In this document: positions 1-12,219 of the stretch, in pieces
Layout: every line of letters begins with the position of its first letter
Position numbering within the stretch: position 1 is the first letter of the stretch
From: Posidonia oceanica
Taxonomy: Eukaryota > Streptophyta > Magnoliopsida > Alismatales > Posidoniaceae
NCBI GenBank assembly: GCA_037176725.1
Contig: JAZBRS010000020.1
Coordinates: 84,514,001-84,578,000 of the forward strand
Direction of reading: 5' to 3'
Length of the DNA: 64,000 nt
Notes under the pieces: model-generated
Told to the model about the DNA's origin: nothing
What the model saw: the letters and a program-made list of their open reading frames with translations, nothing else
The model's database searches: none
Position numbers and translations under genes: made by a program

Positions 1-559
1 ATGCTTTTATTTTTCCTTAACTTATGAATTTTACCATGAAATTGCATTTCTACCTTGTTGTTTTATTTATTTACTTCCCAGTCTAGCCACAGTTTAAGAT
101 TCATTTAATTCTGAATAAAAACCATATGAAATTGCATAAAAATCTGTACTTTCCTGTATTTGCATGTTAGTCCAGCTGTAGTTAAAAAAAACTTTAGTTT
201 TCTTTTATTTTTAGCCCTGTCTGTTATTTTTATTACATATTAGTCCTCTGCAGTTATAGCTTTTTTAGTTTTATTTAGTTCCAGCCAAGTTATTTATTTT
301 ATTTGCTTATTGATCCTGCTCTAGTTCAAATACTTTTCTGTTTCTTATTTTCAAGTCCAGCAATTATTTTATTTTGCATCTAAGTAATGTGGTTGTTAAA
401 TGTCATTTAAATATCTGTTTTTACTTTATTACATTGCTTTTTAGTCCTCCTGTTTATTTTATTTGCAAATCAGTCCTCTATTTAGTTGATTAATTCATTT
501 AATTTCATATTTTACCTTATTGCATTGCACTTTTATCCTACTTTATTTTATTTTTACTA

Positions 560-1080
560 TTTAGTCCTCTGCATGCATGCACAGCATCATTTAATTGCGT
601 TTTTTCCATATAAAATTGCATTTTAGCCCCTGCATGATTTTAAATTGCATTTTAGTCCTCTACATGTTTAGAAAAATCATTTAATTGCATATTTTACCAT
701 ACTAAATTGCATTTTGGCCCCTACATGATTTTAAATTACATTTTAGTCCTCTGTATGTTTAGAAAAATCATTTAGATGCATACTTTACCATATTAAATTA
801 CATTTTAGCCCCTGCATGTTTTTAAATTGCATTTCAATCCTCTACATGTTTAGAAAAATCATTTAATTGCATCTTTACCATATTAAATTGCATTTCAGAC
901 CCTGCATTTTATTTTATTTGCATCCAAACCCTCAACTTTTCAAAATCATTGCATTTAGGCCCCCAACTTTTCAAAAACATTGCATATAGGTCCTTAACTT
1001 TTCAAAAACATCACATTTAGGTCCTTTTTTGCATTTTTGCATGCATTGCACCCATGCATCACTGCACTTAGCATTTTTGC
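560..1080 (+). repeat. Degenerate 91-bp tandem repeat in C's LTR
   Basis: Units spaced 90-91 bases (motif TTTAGTCCTC near 651, 742 and 832) alternate TTTAGTCCTC with TTTAGCCCCTGCATG and ATTTAATTGCAT blocks. The same array occurs in the other four LTRs of this family (about 4370-4690, 36400-36770, 50650-51020 and 54900-55350). Non-coding. Confidence 0.7.
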
Positions 1081-1319
1081 ACACTTTTAAGCACATTTAG
1101 CTCCCGTGTATGTGGGAGGACCTGTTCTGCACACCCCTAGGACCCCTTTTTACACTTAGATCCCTTCTTCTCCCCTGGCCCTTGGGCCTTCTGCCTTGAA
1201 GTCTGGATATCTTCCTATCGGACCGCCAGATCTACGCAACCAAGTTACCTGGACCACCCCGGTGGAGCGGACTTCAATGCTGACCAAGTTTGCCTCAGAT
1301 CAGGCTTCAGATCTCTAAG

Positions 1320-1646
1320 GTAAGTCCTTCTGAACTCCGGCACAGCACCTTTGTTGCATATCATTTGCATTGCATGCATTGTTTTCGCCCCGTGTTTTCC
1401 ATGCATGTAGATTAGGACTTCCTCTTCTTACCTATCAATTCTACTCCCTCTTTTCGCGTACTCTTAGTGTTTTTGGGTTGAGTTTTCCTTGGATTCACTA
1501 TTGATTGCGACATTCTTCCCCCTTTTCCACGATCTGATTGCACCGCGAGCTTTTGGCAGCGTGCGAGACACATCGTGGGACGGTTTAGTGGGAAACAGTC
1601 ACAGAATAGTGGTGATCCCTCTGCTTGCTCTCTTTCCCCTTTGTAG
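1320..1646 (+). promoter_or_regulatory. Intron-like segment with consensus splice sites (C LTR)
   Basis: A consensus 5' splice site AAG|GTAAGT has its GT at 1320-1321. A pyrimidine tract ending in TTTGTAG|GT has its AG at 1645-1646. They enclose 327 bases. The same pair is present at matching positions in all five LTRs of the A/B/C family. That the LTR transcript is spliced here is inference; Ogre-type elements are known to contain introns, though described elsewhere in the element. Confidence 0.4.
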
Positions 1647-1789
1647 GTCTTTACACTTGCATTGCGTGGTCCTTAAGCGGTGTTTGTTCTCACACTTAGA
1701 CCGCTTGCCTCTCTTTACTTCCCTTGCTCTTCCCTTTTGCTTGTTTTTTACATCTACATTGCGTGGCTTTTACGTTGTTTTGTTTCGCT

Positions 1790-2230
1790 TTGCTTCTTGC
1801 ACCGTTTCGCGTGCCTGCTTTGTTTCTTGCATCGTTTTACGTGCCTGCTTTGTTTCTTGCACCGTTTTGCGTGTCTGCTTTGTTTCTTGCATCATTTTGC
1901 GTGCCTGCTTTGTTTCTTGCACTGTTTTGCGTGCTGACTTTGTTTCTTACACTATCTTGTGTGCCTCCTTTGTTTCTTGCACCATTTTACGTGCCTGCTT
2001 TGTTTTTTGCACCGTTTTGCATGCCCGCTTTGTTTCTTACACCGTTTTGCATGTCCGCTTTGTTTCTTGCACCGTTTTGCGTGTCTGCTTTGTTTCTTAC
2101 ACCGTTTTGCATGCCTGTTTTGTTTCTTGCACCGTTTTGCATACCTACTTTGTTTCTTGGCACCGTTTTGCGTGCCTGCTTTGTTTCTTGCATCATTTTG
2201 CGTGCCGACTTCTGTTTCTCGTACTGTTTT
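1790..2230 (+). repeat. 30-bp tandem array, about 15 units (C LTR)
   Basis: The unit resembles TTGCACCGTTTTGCGTGCCT followed by GCTTTGTTTC. Because 30 is divisible by 3 and the unit lacks stops in several frames, overlapping open frames with a 10-residue repeat arise on both strands. They are artefacts of the repeat, not genes. Confidence 0.9.
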
Positions 2231-3090
2231 ACGTGTTTGCTGTCGTTTTCTCTTGCATGTCGCCCGCATTGCCTGGTTTTACCGATGTTTTGTTTTATCG
2301 CCTGCATTTGCATATAGGGCAGTGATGCTTACTGCCTGGAGTTCTCACGGACCAGAGTTCGCTCAACTCGGAACACAGACAGTGTTGCTGAGCGCTTAGA
2401 TTGCACGTTTAATTCCTTGCTTGCATTCCATCACTTAGAGCACACCTATGAGCATTTAATTAGGCATTCATGGCACTCAGGCATTCAAAATCTACATTTC
2501 CCTACGTATGCGAGCGTAAGCCTAGAAAGACCGATTTTCGGGCGTGTCGGGGGTGCCTAACACCTTCCCCGCACATAACAGGAGTTCTTGCCCTTTCTCT
2601 TGGCCCGTAATGACCATATTGCCCTTATCCTAGGCATGAGTCACATCATTTGCATCTCATTGCTTATCATTTCATTTGCATTGCATTGCATTGCATCTGT
2701 TGCTTGGTTTTGCGTGTTTATTCACGTATTTCTCCGATTTTCCTTGTCTCCCGACTTAATAGACACGGTGGCGACTCTGATTTGTCTTATCTTCTTCTTT
2801 TCTTTCCTTTTTTCCTTTTTTAAGTGTTTTCAAGTTAAGTCATCCTTCTCGGACACATCGCTAATAGTGAACCTGATTCCGATCGGTGCACGCGAGCTTT
2901 GGCAGTGTGCATGGACGATCTGAACACCAAGATTACTACAGCAACGCTGTCTGTGTTCCGAACTGGGCGAACCCTGGTCTGTGAGAACTCCAAGCAGTAA
3001 GCATCACTACCCTAATGCAAATGCACACGATAAAACAAAACATCGGTAAAACCAGGCAATACAAGCGACATGCAAAGGAAAACATCATCA

Positions 3091-3352
3091 AACACGTAAA
3101 ACGGTGCAAGAAACAAAAGTCAACAAGCAAAACGGTGCAAGAAACAAAGCGGGCACGCAAAACAGTGCAAGAAACAAAGCAGACACGCAAAACATTACAA
3201 GAAACAAAATAGGCACGCAGAACGGTGTAAGAAACGAAGTAGGCACGCAAAATGGTGCAAGAAACAAAGTAGGCACGCAGAACGGTGCAAGAAACAAAGC
3301 AGGCACGCAGAACGGTGCAAGAAACAAAGCAGGCACACAAAACGGTGCAAGA
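3091..3352 (-). repeat. 30-bp tandem array, about 9 units (A 3' LTR)
   Basis: Reverse-complement version of the C array, with ACGGTGCAAGAAACAAAGC-type units every 30 bases. Unit number (9) differs from C (about 15) and from A's 5' LTR (about 10). Confidence 0.9.
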
Positions 3353-3492
3353 GCGAAGGAAAACATCGCAAAAGTCATGCAATGCAGATGTAAAACATGC
3401 AAAGGGGTAGAGTAGAACAAGTAAGGAGAGGCAAGCGGTGTAAATGTGAAAACAAACACTGCTTAAGGACCACACAATGCAGGTGTGAAGAC

Positions 3493-3816
3493 CTACAAGG
3501 GGGAAAGAGAGTAAGTAGAGGGATCACCACTATCCTGTGACTGTTTCCCACTAAACCGTCCCACGATGTGTCTTGCACGCTGCCAAAAGCTCACGGTGCA
3601 ATCGGATCGTGGAAAAGAGGGAAGAGAGTCGCAATCAGTAGTGAATCCAAGGAAAACTCAACCCAAAGACACTAAGAGTACGCGAAAAGAGGAAATAGTG
3701 TTGATAGGCAAGAGGAGAGGCCTAATCAACATGCATGGAAAACGCAGGGCGAAAACAATGCATGCAATGCAAATGATATGCAACAAAATACTGTGCAGGA
3801 GTTCAGAAGGACTTAC
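3493..3816 (-). promoter_or_regulatory. Intron-like segment (A 3' LTR)
   Basis: On the minus strand a donor CCAAG|GTAAGTCC (G at 3816) and an acceptor CCCCCTTGTAG|GT (AG at 3494-3493) enclose 324 bases, matching the segment in the other LTRs. Confidence 0.4.
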
Positions 3817-6800
3817 CTTGGAGATCTGAGGCCTGATCAGAGGTGAACTTAGTCAGCATTGAAGTCTGCTCCACCAGGGTGGTCCAGGTAACTTGGTTGC
3901 AAAGATCCGGCGGTCCAATCAGAAGATATCCAGGCTTCAAGGTAGAAGGCCCAAGGGCTAAGGGAGAAGAAGGGATCTAAGTGTAAAAGGGGTCCTAGGG
4001 GTGTGCAGAATAGGTCCTCCCACATACATGAGAGCTAAAAGTGCTTAAAAGTGTGCAAAAATGCTAAGTGCAGAGATGCATGGGTGCAATACATGCAAAA
4101 ATGCAAGAAAATGACCTAAGTGTGATAATTTTGAAAAGTTAGGCACCTATATGCAATGTTTTTGAAAAGCTAGGGGCCTATATGCAATGATTTTGAAAAG
4201 TTAGGGACCTGGATGCAAACAAATGCAAAATCAAGGACCTAAATGCAATTTTTTTGAGAACCTGAGGGCCTAGATGCAATGTTTTTGAAAACCTGAGGGC
4301 CTAGATGCAATGTTTTTGAAAACCTAAGGGTCTGGATGCAAATGCAAAGAAATGCAGGGTCTGAAATGCAATTTTATATGAAAAATGCAATTAAATGATG
4401 CTGTGCATGCAAACAGTGGACTAAAGTGTAATTTTAAAACATGCAGGGGCTAAAATACAATTTAATATGGAAAAATGCAAACTAAATGTATGCTGTGAAT
4501 TATGTAGAGGACTAAAATGCAATTTAAAATCATGTAGGGGCCAAAATGCAATTTAGTATGGAAAAAATGCAATTAAATGATGTGCATGCAAAGGACTAAA
4601 ATGCAATTTAAAATCATGTAAGGGCCAGAATGCAATTTAGTATGGAAAAAATGCAATTAAATGATGCTGTGCATGCATGCAGAGGACTAAATAGCAAAAA
4701 TAAAATAAGATAGGATAAAAGTACACTGCAATATGGTAAAATACGAAATTAAATGAATTTAAGAACCGAACAGAGGACTGACTTGCAAATAAAATAAACA
4801 GCAGGACTAAAAAGCAATGTAATAAGGTAAAAACAGATATTTAAATGACATTTATCAACTAGAGGACTTAGATGCAAAATAAAATAACTGCTGGACCAGA
4901 AACTAAGAAACAGAAAAGTATTTTAAACTACAGTAGGATCAACATGCAATAAAAATAAATAACTGGGCTAAAACTAAAGAAAAAATAAAATGCTGAGAAC
5001 TGCGGAGGACTAACATGTAATAAAAATAACTGGCAGGGCTAAAAATAAAAGAACTCAGAAGTTTTTTAACTATAGCTGGACTAACATGCAAATAAAGGAA
5101 ACTACATATTTTTTATGCAATTTTATATGATTTTTATTCTGGATTAAATGAAACATAAATTGACGAAGGACCTAAAAGTAAATAGAAGAAACTACGAGGC
5201 AGAAATGCAATGTCATGGTAAAATTTGTAAGTTAACAGAAAAATGAAACACAGGCAAACGTACGGCATTATTAAATTAAGAACACTGTAGCTAAAGAGAG
5301 CAGACGCCTGTGCCAGAGAAGAAGACCCGTTCTGGCAGCACTGGAGGGCTGGGAAGCTGCGTCGGAGGTCCTCGGAGGCCGGAGGCAGGTCGGCGAGGCG
5401 TGACGGAGCTTGGAGCAGACCGAAGAAGGTGGCGGAGCTCTACAGAGGTTCTAGAAGCAGACCGGAGGTTGGAGGCATCCCAGGCGGAAACGGAGGGCAG
5501 AAACGGACTCCTGGAACCTCCACGATGCTCGGAGGACGATCGACGAGGGACGAGTGGGCCGGAGACGGGATTGCTCGCAGCAAGCTCACTAGAGAAGACA
5601 CGTCAGCGGCGGAGGCGACTTCACGCGACAGGGGATGAAACCCTAATCTAATGGGTTGGGGAGCAAAAGAGGAAAAAAACTAAGCTAAGGGGGCGAAGAA
5701 ATACCTTTTTCGATGGCTGATGTGCTCCCCCGATGTCAATGGTCTGAGCAGAGGTCGGCGGTGACGGTCTAGCTGCTGCAGGCGTTCCCGGCAGCTCGCG
5801 AGGGTCCGGTTCAGCTCCTGGCGATGCTTTGGAGCTTTCTAGATGCTCAGGGGCAAGCTTGCGCGCCGGAGGAAGAAGATGCGATTTTTGGGTGCAGTAG
5901 ATTCTACCGGAGGTGGGGGGAGTGAACTGTGGCTCCTCGGGCTGAGTGGAGGCTTCTGGTAGGTTGCTGGGGGTCTGGTGGTGGTGAGTGGGTGTTTGAA
6001 TTACACTGAGGAAGGCTGTGGAGGGAGGTTGTTGATTTGGTGGATTTCGGCTGAAGACAGGTGCAGGTGTTTGTGGTGTCATGTTCGGGTTGTGGTGGGT
6101 GAGTGGATTGAAGGCCGGGAGGTCTGGAAAGGTGGAGTTCAAGTGAGTTCTAGGGAGAAGTTTGGGTTGGTTCTGGGGTCTGTGGTACGGGGAATTTGGA
6201 AGGAAGGTGGTCTGGTTTCTGTGCTAGGATGGATGGGTGTTTGGGGTGATTCTGGGTGGATGCTGGTCGTGGAAGGAGTGGAGGTGGATGCTGGGATTTC
6301 AGGTGTGGTTTGGGGAAGGATTTGCAGGAGTTTGGAGGTGGAGATGGGTCTAGTTTCTGGGAGAAAAAAACTGGGATTTTCAGAGGAAAGAGGAGGGGGA
6401 ATTGCTGGCTCTTCTCACGCTCCCCCTCTGGTTTCTCTCAGCTGGCAAAATGGGCGGAGGAGGAATGGAGAAGGACCTGGTTTTATCAGAGGCTAGCTAG
6501 GGATGAGCGTGAGCAGTGGATTTCAAATTCCACATAGCAGGGAGAACTGGAGCTAAGGGGAGACCGGCGAGGCAACGCACGATTAATGCCACCAAAGAGG
6601 AGGATGGGAAAGCTAAGAGAGGGTGTGAGAGCAGAGGGTGCTGTTGGCTGAAGTGATGGAGGGGGAGAATTGAATTCAAAAATGGGGGGGAAGGCTGTTC
6701 TGCATTCGCGGGAGAAAACACAGAAGGAAGAAGAAGAAGGACGAAAAGAAAGAAGGGAAGGAGGAAGGAAGGCTGCAGGCAGGTGGGCTGGGTTGAAGCT

Positions 6801-8187
6801 GCCGGAAAAAAGAAAAGAAGGAAAGGAGGGGAGAAGGCAGGAGTGGGCCGGGCCGGACTAAAGAAAAGAAAAGAAAAAAGAAGAAAGGAAAAAAGAGAGG
6901 AGAAAGAAAGAGAAGAAGAAGAAAGATTGGAAATAAAATAAAAAAGATTTGGAAATATTTTAGAATAGTTATTTTTAAGTTAAGATTTTTAATTAAGTTT
7001 TAAAGGATTGTTTTTTAATTTTTTAAATTAGGGTTAAGAGGGGCTTTGGTTTTGATTAAGTTTTTATGATTTTTTCTTAAGTTTTTCTTTAAATTGTTTT
7101 TTAAGTTTGTTTTAAATGTTTGTTAAGTTTTTTAATTATTTTTAAGTTAAGTTTTTCTTGTTAAGTTTTTTCTCTTTTTTCTTTTTAATTAAGTCTTTTA
7201 AATTGTTTCTTTGGATTTGTTAATTGTTTTTTAATTACTTATCCTAGGGTTTTTTAATTGTTTCTTCTTTCTTAGGATTTACTTTTGATTGTTGTTATTT
7301 TGAAGAGGGTTCTTGCTTTTTGTTTGTTTTGATTATATTTTTCTTTCGTTTGTTTTTAATAGCTTTTTCCTTTTGCTTGTTTTATATTTTTTGGATGGCA
7401 TTCTTAGTTTTTAGTTGCTTTTAGTTGGATTTTTCTTTTAATTGTTTGTTCAAGTTTTTTAATTATTTCTTAAGGCTTTGATTTGTTTCTTCTTGTGTTT
7501 TCCTTTTTTAGTTAGAGTTTTAAAGGTTTAGTGGAAGAAAGGAAAAGGAAAAGGAGAGGAAGAAGAAAAGAAAGAAAGGGAGAAAGAAAGAAAGAAAGAG
7601 AGGGGAGGAAAGAAATTAAAGATTAGAAAATCATGGGACGAAATAAAAATGAAATAAAAATACATATAAAATACAGGAAGGAAAGATGCATAAGGTGGGC
7701 CCATTGCAAAGCAAGAATAGGAGAAAGAAGGAGAGGAAAAGAAGGAGAATGAGAAGGAGGATAGAGAGGAGAGAGAAAAGAATAATTTTGGAGAGAGAAA
7801 AGGATAATTTGGAGAGATGAGAGGGATAAAGGCTTGAAATTGGGTGAGTGTGTGACCTAGGGTTTCTAAGGTTTGACCTAGAGTTTGAAGTGGGATTTTG
7901 GAAGATTTTTGGAAGGATTTTGGGTCTAGGAAGAGGGGGGTTTTACCTAGGTTTTCTAGGATTTTTGGGAGTAGTTTTGGTGGGAGATTTAAGGGTTTTT
8001 TTTTTAGGCTTTTCTAGGTTGGAAAGGATGGGTTTTCCTAAGGTTTTTGGGTTAGGAAAATGGGTGTGATTCTAGGTTTGGTTTGGGTTTGATTTGAAGA
8101 GAAGGATGTGGTTTTGGGTTTAGGTTAAGGTTTTGAAGCCACCAGAAGGATTCCACTAATCCAACCTGTCAAAATGGGGTGTCTACA

Positions 8188-8203
8188 GATGCCCCTCCCT
8201 GAG
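8188..8203 (-). other. A polypurine tract
   Basis: On the minus strand CTCAGGGAGGGGCATC lies immediately before the LTR start TGTAGACACC. It is the expected plus-strand primer and is matched by CTCAAGGAGGGTCATC in B. Confidence 0.8.
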
Positions 8204-9829
8204 TGAGGTCAAGCGAAGCGAGGCCGCTGCTCAGGGTTGACAAGACACCCCATCTGACCGACGGGAGCACAAAATTGCTATTGGCATGAGTCACTTATTC
8301 GACGGATGCACTAAACGTCGTGGCTCGTTGCCGCAATACGGAATGCAGGTGTAGATGGAATGCAATGTAATGCATGCTAATGCAGATGTTAGTGCAAATG
8401 TTAGTGCAGATGTTAGTGCAGATGCAGTATTGATATGCTGCTGATGTTAATGCTGACGTTGAACCAAAAATGCACCAATGCCTGATGCTATGCATAAAGA
8501 GATGCTGTGCTGGTGCATGGTGATGCAAATGCTGATGCAATGCTGATGTTGAACCAATATGCCAGTGGTGCATGTGCGGGTGTTGTGCATGAGGAAATGC
8601 TGTGCTGATGCAATGAGTGCTGGTGCCAATGCTGATGCTGTGGGTGCTTGCTAGGCTGCGAGTGCTAATGTTGATGCTGGTGCAGTGCAGTGTGATGCAT
8701 GCTGAAGTGAGGAGAAGCAGAAAGTGCGATGATGTAACGCGACAAGTTGGCTGCTCGTCCAAGCTTGCGCAACAGGGGCTCCGGAAGGACTAACGTGCTT
8801 GTCGCTTGGGCAGGTTGGCTGCTAGTCCAGGGGAGGCCAAAGGTCCTTATCCGTTCAGGACAAGTGAAATAAGCCGGAGCTCGCGAGGCCGTGAGAAAGA
8901 GAAAAGGCTTGCCCCCGGTCGAGGCAACAAGCAGGTGGAAAAGGCAGAAAGTGCAATGTAATGCAAAGGATGTCCTAAGCAATGCAGGAAGGTGAATGCA
9001 AATGCAGATGAATGCGAACACTAGAATGCTGTGCTAATGCAAATGGTATGCTTATGCTAACACTTACTGCACTGTACTCCTCTGGGGGAAAGCGGGATGG
9101 TGCATGCACGTGGAAAAGTGGAAATGCAATGCAATGCAAAAGCTGAAAGTAAAGTGCTGCAAGTAAAGTGCTGAAAGGAAATTGCTGAAAGTAAAGTGCT
9201 ACGAGTAAAGTGCTGAAAGGAAAGTGTTGAAAGTAAAGTGCTGCAAAGAAAGTGCTGAAAATAAAGTGCTGGAAGTAAAGGCTGAAAGTAAAGATGCTAA
9301 AAGTAAAGCAGAGGATGTGCATGCAATGGCAGGTACAAAATGCCCGGGAAAGCGAAATGCGGAAGTTGGTGTAAGGACCACAGAGGAGCAGCAGCGCAAT
9401 AAGGGTGCAATGTTATGCAGTGAAATGCAGGGTATACAGTGGAATGCCGGGCATGCGAAATCGAGAAAGCAATCCCAAGGCCGCGCACTACTGCGAGTAT
9501 CATCCCAAGCCGACAAGCTGCGAAAGTCTTGCGGGTGTGGAGGATGATACCGTAGGCAATACGTGAGCCAGGGGTTCGAATCCTAAGCGTGCGATGTCCG
9601 TGTAATGATGAAATGCAATACTAGGACTGACTCTACAAGGGATACAAAGAAGCTATATGATGTCATGCAATGTGAATGCTGTGAAATGCAATGTACAAAC
9701 AATGGAACGTCAGGCACGCGAAACTGAGAAATCAATCCTGGTTGCACAATGTCCACGTGATGATGAAATGCTAATGCCATGCAACAAAATGCTATTAAAC
9801 TACGATGAAATGGGTGATAGGTTAACGGA

Positions 9830-10020
9830 CCTATCGCCGAATAGTTAGGGCTATCAGCCCGCTGAGGAGTTGACGGACTGACCACTGGATAGTTGGGGCT
9901 ATCAGCCCGTGAGGAGTTAACGGACTCATCACCGGATAGTTAGGGCTATCAACCTACGAGGAGTTAACAGACTCACCACCGGACAGTTAGGGCTATCAAC
10001 CCGAATGAGGGTGGAAGGGG
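9830..10020 (-). repeat. 48-bp tandem repeats in A's 3' region
   Basis: About four units pair a GGGCT...AGCCC hairpin with an arm-CCGTTA-arm hairpin whose arms are GAGT/ACTC or GATAGGT/ACCTATC. It is the reverse-orientation equivalent of B 44854-45093. Confidence 0.75.
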
Positions 10021-10277
10021 ATGGGGATACCGAACCAGAAGGTGCGGCAGAGGTCCGAAGACGCTCCCGCAACAGTTGGGGATGTCAGCCCAATGCAGAT
10101 GGAAATGGGATATCGGGATGATACCAGGGGATAGCCGAAGCACCCATGGCATCAAAATGCAAGGTGGATGAATGAATGGAGGAATGGATGATAGGTTGAC
10201 GAACCTATTGCCGAGCAGTTAGGGCTGCCAACCCGATGAGATGAGGGGGACGATACCACACGACAGCGAAAAAGATG

Positions 10278-10304
10278 CCCCTGGTATCAGGATGATACCA
10301 GGGG
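10278..10304 (-). other. Conserved hairpin in A's 3' region
   Basis: Perfect 11-bp arms CCCCTGGTATC (10278-10288) and GATACCAGGGG (10294-10304) flank a 5-base loop. The same hairpin is present in B (44523-44549 and 44696-44722) and in E (15799-15826). Confidence 0.7.
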
Positions 10305-12219
10305 ACAATCGAAGCATCCCTGGCACCGAAATGCAAGGATGGATAGATGAATGGATGATAGGTTGACGAACCTATCACCGAGCAATTAGGGGTGCTAACC
10401 TGGATGCAAAGAATGAGGAATGCAAAAGGATACAGAGAAAATAGGAAACCCCCCGTGGTGGGTGTGCAATGGTCTCAGCGTGGGCATGCTTCATGGCGTC
10501 ACAAGGTGACATACAAGGGACACGCCGGTCATCAAGGACCTACCCAATGCTGTGGGCGGCAAAACTTGAAAAGCACGGAGCCTTTGAGCGAGGTCAGGCA
10601 AAAGGTGCTCATCCTCGGCTTCGATTTTCGAAAACAGGGAGAAGGGAAGAAGATAACAATATATTACAGCATGCATGTTTTGGTGGCTTTGGACTTAAGA
10701 GCAGCTACTAAGAGGGTGCTTCTGCACTTTCTAACTCAGGAGACTTGATCCTCGAGCAATGCCATGCCGAGTTGTGGTCGATGGCTCTCATTCTCACTCT
10801 TGGCTCAAGATGAGGCCTTGGCTTTGCAGAGTATAGGCTTTGGCTGCATGCGGGTAGCAGAAGCGTTGGATGCAGCTTCACATCCTTCGTCTTAATTCCT
10901 CGGGGACCGACTACAGCTTTTGACGCTCACAGAATGATGTTTCTTTTCCCCTCTTGAGTGACTGGAGTTGCATCTAGCCTGGAGGTAAAGTTGTCTGCAC
11001 AGGGGATTGGAGCATGTTGCTGCGCTCGGAGGGTGGGGCCAGGTCCTCCAGATTAAGTGTCCTGTGCATTTGCCAGTGTGGCGCTTGATGTTGATAACTG
11101 AGGGGGCTTCAATGCTCGTCCGAATCACTCCTCTCTTGAGTGCCTTCTTTCTTCAACTTCTGTCTTCATTTTTCTTTTATGCTCAGCATGCATATCATGT
11201 TATCATATTCTTTTGCTCACATGATCTCTATTCTTTTGGATATGCATGACTTCGCCCTCTTGGCGTAGCGGTCCCTGGTGAGGCATTAAGAGTTCGGCTG
11301 ATCGGCGTACACCTTCAGCCTCTACAATGTGTGCTTGTAGCCTCTGGCTATGCTCTACTCTTCTTGGGTCCTCTCCATGTCTGGTGGACTCTCTTGATAA
11401 GGTGGATCTCGCTTTTGGGAGTTCTAAAACTCAGCAAGATGCTCTATTCTACTCTCAGTCTCACTTTGTGGCCACACGCAAGAGATGGCGCTGCTCGGGT
11501 GAGATCTGCTTGAGATTGTCACTGCTTGACACCCTCTAGGCGCTGCTTGTTTGTCCGTAGCCAGGTTTCTTATTATACAAATGTTTATGGGTTTTGTATT
11601 TTTTAGAAGGGCAAGGGACAAGCATGTTTTTAGGTTTTTGCATTGGTTTTGTATTTTTTATGGTTTTTGTGCTTAAGAAAACATAAAAAGGGAAAACCAG
11701 CAGCAAGATGAGAAAATATTTTTGCGTTTTTTTATTTTCTTGATTTTTTGGTGCTTTTGTCGTTTACAGGATGCAAGAAATGACATGTCTGTGCAGAGGA
11801 TGTTATGCATGATGATAAATATGTGCAAAGAATGATAGATATGAGATGATATGTGCAGAGTGATAGGGTGATAGGTTGAAGAATGTGCAGAGTGATAGGT
11901 TGACGGACCTATCGCCGAATAGTTAGGGATATCAGCCTGAGGATGACAGGTTAACGGACCTATCGCCGAGCAGTTAGGAGTGCCAGCCCAAGGATGACAG
12001 GTTAACAGACCTATCGCCGAGCAGTTAGGGGTGCCAGCCCGAATGCAGGGAATGAATGCAAGAAGCAAAAAGGGATGCATGTTTTTTAATGGGTTTTGTT
12101 GATTTTATGCTTTTTATGATTTTCAGGCAATGCGAGAAAACACAAAACAAAACAAAACGAAAAGAAAAGACAATGCAGGAATCAAAAGAGAGGTAAGAAG
12201 GACTTGCCTGTCAGCAACC

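Larger units (their letters stand above)
1..2940 (+). mobile_element. Element C: 3' part of a plus-strand LTR (A/B family)
   Basis: This is the last 2.94 kb of a long LTR in plus orientation, ending in GATTACTACA at 2940. It is collinear with B's LTR from about 35790 onward: an AT-rich stretch with TTTAGTCCT-type repeats, a short GC-balanced exon-like block near 1190-1320, a 30-bp tandem array, then the conserved terminal 100 bases. Directly after it (2941) the same LTR sequence appears in reverse orientation, starting about 555 bases inside the LTR. C is therefore inserted in A's 3' LTR. Whether C is a solo LTR or the 3' LTR of a longer element cannot be told, because its left end lies outside the window. 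The LTR carries no credible protein gene. Confidence 0.85.
2941..8187 (-). mobile_element. A 3' LTR (low end beyond element C)
   Basis: On the minus strand it begins TGTAGACACCCC (8187 downward). Blocks in order: polypyrimidine and T-rich stretches (about 6700-7850), a GC-rich leader-like block (5290-6660), an AT-rich stretch with 91-bp repeats (4130-5280), exon-like block, intron-like segment and 30-bp array. It stops at 2941, where C is inserted. By comparison with A's 5' LTR, about 555 bases should continue left of C. Open frames inside it (for example 5310-5651 and 5978-6496) recur only as shadows of GC-rich leader sequence in other copies; I do not call them genes. Confidence 0.85.

Noticed and set aside
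1790..2230. Regular 30-bp repeats that might suggest a CRISPR array
   Set aside because: There are no unique spacers between repeats, no cas genes, and the sequence lies in a plant LTR. It is a simple tandem repeat.
1489..2325. Long open frame (278 codons) and overlapping frames on both strands, as also at 2936-3475, 37503-38294 and 51753-52463
   Set aside because: They follow the 30-bp array, whose length is a multiple of three and which lacks stops; several frames are open at once and unit number varies. No start context or domain supports a protein.
5978..6496. Gly/Val/Trp-rich frame in A's 3' LTR, repeated at 56582-57163
   Set aside because: It lies antisense to the LTR in a GC-rich leader-like block and is not kept in B. 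Amino-acid composition reflects GGTGG-type DNA, not a fold.
9560..9600. tRNA-like B box (GGTTCGAATCC) in A's 3' region, with a reversed copy in B near 45420
   Set aside because: I could not fold a cloverleaf, an acceptor stem or an A box at the right distance; the T-stem is weak. It is part of the repeated segment of about 200 bp.
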